NCBI RefSeq assembly: GCF_022376445.1
Contig: NW_025954986.1
Span: 310,001-374,000, forward strand
DNA from: Fomitopsis serialis
Taxonomy: Eukaryota; Basidiomycota; Agaricomycetes; Polyporales; Fomitopsidaceae
Length of the DNA stretch: 64,000 nt
Direction of reading: 5' to 3'
The notes beneath the pieces are model-generated. The model worked only from the letters and a program-made list of their open reading frames with translations, did no database searches and was not told the DNA's origin. The translations under genes and the position numbers were made by a program. The number at the start of each line of letters is the position of its first letter. Position 1 is the stretch's first letter. Shown piece after piece: positions 58,623-64,000 of the stretch.

Positions 58623-58734
58623 TAGTGTTCAATCTGAATTTTCGAACTTCGGATTTCTTTGTGCCGAAATGGGCTATACCAGTAGTAGATCTGATGCAAA
58701 AACAAGGATTTTCGTGAATCTCAATTGGACACTA
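58623..58734. mobile_element. possible short MITE (TA-flanked inverted repeats)
   Basis: Ends read TAGTGTTCAATCTGAATTTT and, on the other strand, TAGTGTCCAATTGAGATTCA. These are imperfect inverted repeats 110 bp apart, bounded by TA as in Tc1/mariner-type elements. Only one copy is seen here, so the call is tentative. Confidence 0.35.
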
Positions 58735-58989
58735 CCTGCAAATGGTCTTAAGCAACAACTTTCTCATAAGTGACTAGAGGTAGAAGTGCATGGTTTGTGC
58801 TATCAAGTTGCGACAAGGTCACAGGCTCAGACGCGCTGAGATCTGTGCCACAGACGCGTCGTACCGATCACGTGAGCGCTCGTGGCCCATACAGCCGGGC
58901 GTTGCGATGTATATTCCTGCTCATTGTCGGCCCCGTCTGCTTGGAATACACACCATATACCTTTGGTGTGTTCAGTGATACTCTGTTGT

Positions 58990-59407
58990 ACATCACAAGA
59001 GACACGGAGTGCTCTGCGTAACATTGAAGACATGTCCCGAGATACCTACAACCTTGCGAGAAGAGCCGAGGAGGAGAAGGAAAGGTTAGCCATTCAAGTG
59101 CAACAGATGTGGACGAAACTCGAGCAATCGCGAATCCCTGATAGATGATGAAGTCAGGCTCGGGAAGCTGACTAGGGATGAGATTGACACTCAGTTGAAG
59201 GTTCGCCGACTCGACGACCCAGACATACCGTCGATCTCATCCATGAAGAAGAACCACGTTAAGAAAGCGGAAGCTCTCGCCGAACTTCGCAAGGCAATTG
59301 CACGCGCAATGGCACGCGAAGCGGCAGTGCAGCCTGGCTCGCAGTCACAGACGGTGGGACCGAGTACTCACCAAGACGATACTGTACAGCTTGATCAGAC
59401 GTACTAG
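58990..59407 (+). pseudogene. coiled-coil protein fragment with a frameshift, unknown family
   Basis: A charged helical frame (ALRNIEDMSRDTYNLARRAE, EEKERLAIQVQQMWTKLEQS) ends at a stop near 59146. The next frame continues the same kind of sequence (LIDDEVRLGKLTRDEIDTQL, KKNHVKKAEALAELRKAIAR) to TAG at 59405. One base separates the two. No start codon context or partner exon upstream. This could be a gene remnant inserted 5' of F-box D. Not recognised. Confidence 0.3.
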
Positions 59408-59715
59408 TCGTTGATAATGACCTTGATTCGGACACGGAAGAGTAAAATTTTGTACATACTTTTTAGTGTAGATGCATTGTAGTACCTATAGAAGTGAATT
59501 AGTATCCTCCACACAAGATCGCCGAGGTATCCAGAGTAGATATGAGCAGGGGAGGCATGATCGACGTTGTGCAGAGACGCGATCGAGAGGGCCCCAGTCT
59601 GCCCATGTTTTCGGTGGCGCGTTGCTGACTAAGCGACCATCGGCGTCAGAGGCCTTGCCCCTCCCCATTAACTCGATGTCTTCGTACTAGTACTAGTGGT
59701 CAAGCTTAGTACTGT
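59408..59715. other. spacer, nothing recognised
   Basis: No supported gene or repeat. Confidence 0.4.
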
Positions 59716-59872
59716 ACGGGAAGATTCAACTCGAAGAAACGCGATCTCGATGATTGGACACCAGAGAACATTGAAATGGAGGGTGCGCGAATGCATTGAT
59801 CTCAGGAGACAGGAAGGCCTCATCTGTTTGAAGCGAGTGCAAGAAAGCGGCGGAGATGTTGGCCACGGCGTC
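59716..59872 (-). repeat. dispersed repeat, copy 2 of 2
   Basis: Inverted partner of 37890-38036. The shared core includes CTGAGATCAATGCATTCGCG and ACATCTCCGCCGCTTTC. It lies 1.4 kb upstream of F-box D, as copy 1 lies 0.3 kb upstream of F-box B; the extra distance fits later insertions between 58.47 and 59.7 kb. Confidence 0.55.
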
Positions 59873-60044
59873 CAACATCTGAGTATATTGCAACTCACTC
59901 TGAGAATCGCAGCACGAGATAGAGTAAGCGGCACGAACTTTAGCACGCAAGCTCTACCAACACGTCGAACTCGTAAGCACTTATCTGAAGACGACGCCGG
60001 CCGCATTGAGCGGCAGTTGCAACGTAGCCGTGTCCTGCGCCGCC

Positions 60045-60394
60045 ATGAACAAGCGGACCTCCTACTTCAACCCGTCTGCCTTAGGCTGTAATTTGGAAAC
60101 GACACGAGAGGTCTCGGACGGGAATACGATTTCTCAGGTACGTTCAGCTTGCGTTCAGCCGTTATATCTTCGCGCGTAGATCGGGGACCGGGGATGTGGC
60201 TGACTGCTGGCTACTTGCGACCATAGGGTAACCTAAGCTGAGTCAGGGTTGTCCTGCGATCTTCATCCTCGAGCCGGTCATCCCAGGTACAGAGAAATCA
60301 CCCCGTCGGTGCAACCGCGGGAACGTCGACCATGACAAGCTGAGGGCTACGCTCCAGCCTGTCGAGCCGGCGCTGCGTGGGTTGCGTCCTCTGG
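60045..60394 (+). pseudogene. collapsed copy of BTB1
   Basis: Begins with the same start (MNKRTSYFNPSA) and intron donor (GTACGTTCAG) as BTB1. At about 60305-60309 it jumps to the last exon of BTB1 (CGGTGCAACCGCGGGAACGT), losing all of the BTB core. The deletion corresponds to about 51588-52321 in BTB1, and both breakpoints share TCGG. No functional product expected. Confidence 0.75.
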
Positions 60395-60729
60395 TGGCCG
60401 GAGCTTCGCGCTTCTATCTTATCTGGGCTTATACGGGGTGTCATTACAGACGTTCGGCGGGCCTTCTTTGCTCGTGCACTTGTAGAACGCAGCCGTTATG
60501 ATTGGACGTATACCCTTCCGTCTGCAGCCTCACGCGTCATCCACATACACGGTAGCTTGCACCGTGCCCGCTGACCATCTCAGCAAGGATAAGGTTAGAA
60601 AAGAAGTCGTACACTCAGGCTCTCGTTAAACTACCGAGGTGGCCTCGTGTTCGATATATCACAATCGTCTTGGACAGACCATGACTTGCTCCTACGCCCA
60701 CATCTCAACGCACACCTGCTCACAGGACA

Positions 60730-61540
60730 ATGGCTCGCCAACACCATGAGCGATACTACTTCGACGATGGCAACGTGATCTTCCTGGTATGTCTTGGTAT
60801 ACCCAACGATTATGTGCGGCGCTGATTACGCACGAGTCAGGCAGAAAACACGTTGTTCAGCGTGCATCGATACTTCCTCCAGCGCGATTCGCCCATCTTT
60901 CAGGCGATGTTCTCGCGGCCATCGTCGTCCGGTGAAGGAAAGTCGGATGACAATCCGATCGTTCTTGAAGGCACGAAGAGCGCCGATCTGTCCTGTTTCC
61001 TGTCCTGTCTGTACCCGATGTAAGTTGCGAGCTCTTCCGGCACTCGTCTTCTAACACTTGTGACTGTCGCACAGCAACTACGGACATGGTGATCTAACGA
61101 CGTACGAGGAGTGGGCGGCAGCCCTCGAACTGGCTGTCAAGTGGGAGTTCGACCGCATTCGCGACTTTATTGTGCAGCGCATCAAGGATACGGCAACTCT
61201 GGTCGAGCAGATTGTCACTGCGCGTCGATTGAACATGCAGCAATGGTGCTGGGATGTTTGCGCGAAGCTTTGCGAGAGGGCTCAACCGTTGACTCTGGAA
61301 GAAGGACAACGCCTGGGTTTGGAGGATACAGTCAGAATCTCTGAAGTGCGCGAGAAGCGACGCGCACGCCCGAAGGTCGAACGGTCCATCGTAACAGGCT
61401 ATTACGATGGATGGCAAGACCCAGAGAAATTACATACCATCTCAGATGCCAGCGATGACGTGAAGTACTACGTCAAGGAAACACTTCAATTACCTGAGCT
61501 TCCTTTTACTAGCCCGGAGCCAGATTATTACATACTGTAG
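60730..61540 (+). CDS. BTB/POZ-domain protein 3 (paralogue of BTB2)
   Basis: Intact three-exon gene: 60730-60786 (MARQHERYYFDDGNVIFL), 60841-61019 (AENTLFSVHRYFLQRDSPIF, QAMFSRPSSSGEGKSDDNPI, VLEGTKSADLSCFLSCLYP) and 61075-61540 (NYGHGDLTTYEEWAAALELA, VKWEFDRIRDFIVQRIKDTA, QIVTARRLNMQQWCWDVCAK, EGQRLGLEDTVRISEVREKR). It ends LPFTSPEPDYYIL with TAG. Splice sites and phases equal those of BTB2. Nucleotide similarity is about nine-tenths and extends through the promoter back into the 3' flank of the BTB1 pseudogene. This shows that a BTB1-BTB2 unit was copied in direct orientation. Family role: dimerising adaptor, possibly for Cullin-3 ligases. Substrate unknown. Confidence 0.8.
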
Positions 61541-61929
61541 CACCTGCGGTTCCCACACTACCCCATCAATTAGGCCTGACACATGATACCACGTGAGCGC
61601 CCTAGTTAGGCTTCATCCACCGCGATCGCCTTACACTGCGTTAAACAGCGCGTTAAACCTGGGACTTATCAAACGAGTCCCCGGGCCATCCGGCTATTCC
61701 GGGTACGTCCCGTGCGAGCGCTTGGCCCCTGCCAGCGAGGCAGGGCGCCCGATGCCATCGGGTCCCGTGATGGACGTCCCGTATGGTTCCTCGCCGGATA
61801 TGGCAGTGCCTCCGGCCTCGCCACATCATCAGGCGCGCTCGCCGTCAGCGCGCTCCCGCCACCCGCCCTCTTTCCCGTTATGGACAGCACACACGTGACT
61901 GCCCATCTCGGTCTTCCCGCGTGATCCCG
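61541..61929. other. GC-rich spacer, no gene recognised
   Basis: Contains small palindromic tracts (CCCTGCCAGCGAGGCAGGG near 61727) but no supported gene. Confidence 0.4.
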
Positions 61930-62350
61930 GATCGGGGCCCCGGCGCTCCGCAGCGTGTTCGCTGGCCCGTGCGCACCGGCGCCTCCCCCCTCCTTGCTCA
62001 CCGCCTTCACCGTCGTGCTCGCCGGCGCCTCCTCTCCCCTCCTTGCTCGCCGCCTCCACCGCCGCGCTCGCTACTCGCCCCGCCCGTCGTCCCTGTCCTA
62101 CCCCAGCTCACGGCCACTATCCGGCGCTCGCAACATCGTGCCAGCTCATCGCCGCCACCGTCGTCATCCTCGCTGGCGCCTTCTCTCTCCCTCGCGTGCT
62201 CACTGCCCCTGGCACCGTGCTCGCTGTGCTGGCCTCTCCCTAGCCTGGTGCCACGTGTGCCACTGTACTCGGTCCCCCATCGTCGTGTCAGCTCGTAGCC
62301 CCCGGCGTCGTCGTGCCAGCTCGTTGCCGCCGCCGCCGTCGTGCTCGCCC
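61930..62350. repeat. C-rich low-complexity tract (CGCTCGCC/GCCTCC words)
   Basis: Plus strand is rich in C and T, with repeated words such as CTCCTTGCTCACCGCC, GTGCTCGCCGGCGCC and GTGCCAGCTCGTTGCCGC. It forms a degenerate tandem-repeat field that keeps several frames open without looking like protein. Confidence 0.6.
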
Positions 62351-62589
62351 GTCGTTGTTGGAGCACAGCACGCATGATCGACAGGAGGCATATAGGGCCA
62401 ACGAATAGAAGGCGAGTGCGTGGGTGTGAAGGGCTGGCATCGAGCAACGGTGAGTGCAGACGCACCCGAGCGAGCAAACTGACTGTGACCACAGGACGCG
62501 GCGACGTGCACCACAACACGCGCGTGGACCGCGAGCACGCAGGATTAATGTCCTGCATACAAACGTAGCTGACGGGCGGACCGTGGACA

Positions 62590-63140
62590 CGGACGCGAGG
62601 GTTGCCAAGTGAGCAGGCGGGCAGGCAGGCGGACGGGCGAGAAGGCGGACAGGCGAGCAGGCGGACGGGCGAGAAGGCGAACTGGTGTGCAGGCAGACAG
62701 GCAGACGGGCGGATAGGTGAGCAAACGGACATGTTGGGGATTGAACACACAGGTAGGAGATCGAGCAGACGGGCAAGTGGGCAGGCGACGGCACATGCCC
62801 ACCGCGAGCGTGCTGGGCAAATGCCCGGCACGCAGACGCACCCGAGAAGTGCAGACACAGGCACGCGAGCAGATGAAGAGCAGGAAGGCAGATGGATGAG
62901 CGGCGGGTGGACGAGCGGGAGGGCGGATGGACAAGCGGGCGGGCGGACGAACGGGCGGGTGACGGGTGGATGAACGGGCGGGTGGATGAACGGGCAGGTA
63001 GACGAACGGGTGGGTGGGCGAACGGGCGGGTGGGCGAGCGGGCGGGTGGGCGAGCGGGCGGGTGGGCGAACGGGCGGGTGGACGAGCAGGCGGAAAAGTG
63101 GTGGGTGGGCAAGGAGGCGGGAGGGCGAGAGGGCGAGAGG
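62590..63140. repeat. G-rich minisatellite (about 12-bp GGGCGGGTGGGCGAAC units)
   Basis: Plus strand consists of near-tandem GGGCGGGTGGGCGAGC and GCAGGCGGACGGGCGAG units, densest at 62930-63090. On the minus strand two overlapping frames stay open for hundreds of codons (Pro/Arg/Ser/His-rich) simply because the repeat lacks stops. I regard those frames as artefacts. Many runs of three G at short spacing favour G-quadruplex formation. Confidence 0.75.
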
Positions 63141-63192
63141 GCGAGCAATTGGGCACAGAGCGCGGACCAGTACCTCACGCACGGCGATCGCG

Positions 63193-63220
63193 AGCGTGCG
63201 GGGCAAATGCCCCGCACGCA
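63193..63220. repeat. perfect palindrome, one of three related hairpins
   Basis: GCGTGCGGGGCA-AA-TGCCCCGCACGC. Related palindromes lie at about 62806-62832 (GCGTGCTGGGCAAATGCCCG then GCACGC) and, degenerate, at about 62542-62561 (GCAGGATTAATGTCCTGC). The GCGAGCG(T/A)-type flank is shared. Confidence 0.65.
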
Positions 63221-64000
63221 AACACGGCCGATGAACTGAAGGCGGGCGCGTGGGCAAAGAGCGGATGACCGCGGCGATGCGCAGAGCAGGGGTGCGCGCA
63301 ACGCGCCGTCCGTGAGCACACAGGGCGACTGCCCTATTGTAGTACAGGGACTTCGCACTGCGACGAGAGGATGGTATTATAGGGCTTGTAGGGTCGTAGG
63401 GTGTCATATTCATACTGTAGATACAGGAGCTTTGTTGTACATAGGGATTCGAGAGACATTGAGTACAAAGGATATCTGACACCAAAAGCGTGAGGTCCGA
63501 GCGATTGTGTGGCAATTGCGTCAAAGCAAATGTAATGTCAAAGCGTGCGGCACACTGTCTTGGCCCGACAACTCAATATGCCCTGCTGCACGCATACACG
63601 TTTGTACGGAGAGATCTAGTAATGATGGTAAGAACATGTTGTATAGATATACAGAGTTACCGCGGCCATACTGTCCGAAGCGGATGATTCACGAATCACA
63701 ACTCAGAGAACCAGTACACTAGTATAGGTAGATATCCCTGCCATACACGAGAATGGCTCATGTGTTATACTGCACCTCATGTGCTGTATACTTTCAGCAG
63801 AAGTCACCGAACATGTATCTAATTCCTATCGTAGCATAAAGGACGTTCATACAAAGTGCGAAACGGCCAGAACCCAAGTCGCCGATATGTTGCAGGTCTA
63901 AGTAGGACCTTTAAACACATTGTGATTGGCCAGGAATGGCCCGAGCACATCGGGGTTGCCCAATTTGGTGAGGTTCTCTGAGTAGTGGTTCGTGAATGGT
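63221..64000. other. no gene recognised
   Basis: Returns to normal base composition after about 63300. No coding motif seen up to the window end. Confidence 0.4.

Noticed and set aside
62007..63524. 505-codon minus-strand open frame rich in Pro/Arg/Ser/His
   Set aside because: It lies in tandem GGGCGGGT-type repeats, another frame on the same strand is open for 356 codons, and the translation only mirrors the repeat period.

Overview
This window is eukaryotic nuclear DNA. Nearly every recognisable gene is cut by short (about 50-70 nt) GT-AG introns, both strands carry dense small genes, and the gene content is that of a filamentous basidiomycete: an SWR1 remodeller, a proteinase-K-like subtilase, a SulP permease, a peroxisomal 4CL-like ligase, and expanded F-box and BTB families. 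I infer an Agaricomycete, most likely of polypore type. Exon boundaries were read by eye from splice consensus, frame continuity and comparison among the window's own paralogues.

Layout. 1-15.5 kb: an ArsB/NhaD-type permease (+), an unrecognised multi-pass membrane protein (+), a complete SWR1 gene (-), an acylphosphatase (-) interrupted by a small CACTA-type element, and an intron-containing tRNA-Leu(AAG) (-). 17-32 kb: F-box gene A (-), a secreted subtilase (-), a SulP sulfate-type permease with STAS domain (+), an unknown Ser/Pro-rich protein (-) and a LYR-motif protein (-). 33-36 kb: two unknown low-complexity proteins. 38-61.5 kb: a duplication-rich accessory block. It holds F-box genes B and C (+) and D (-), a PB1/RGG/His-rich gene (+) and its inverted, frameshifted copy (-), a 4CL-like ligase with a peroxisomal C-terminus (-), and three BTB genes plus one collapsed BTB pseudogene. 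61.6-63.3 kb: GC-rich, strand-asymmetric minisatellites with palindromes.

The main novelty is genome dynamics. (1) A 309-bp CACTA-like MITE sits inside the last exon of the acylphosphatase gene. It carries a splice donor and acceptor in the phase needed to rejoin the host C-terminus after an insertion of about 18 residues. (2) A four-member family pairs an N-terminal F-box with a C-terminal C-x2-C-x14-H-x4-H finger. Members show graded decay: one lost its cysteine pair, and one has a GC donor or retained intron and a compensated frameshift. Three members share a conserved E-box-containing upstream element. (3) Inverted and direct segmental duplications have multiplied the PB1 and BTB genes and disabled one copy of each. 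The two families most amplified here are potential ubiquitin-ligase substrate adaptors (F-box and BTB), which fits a rapidly turning-over adaptor cluster, but their substrates are unknown.
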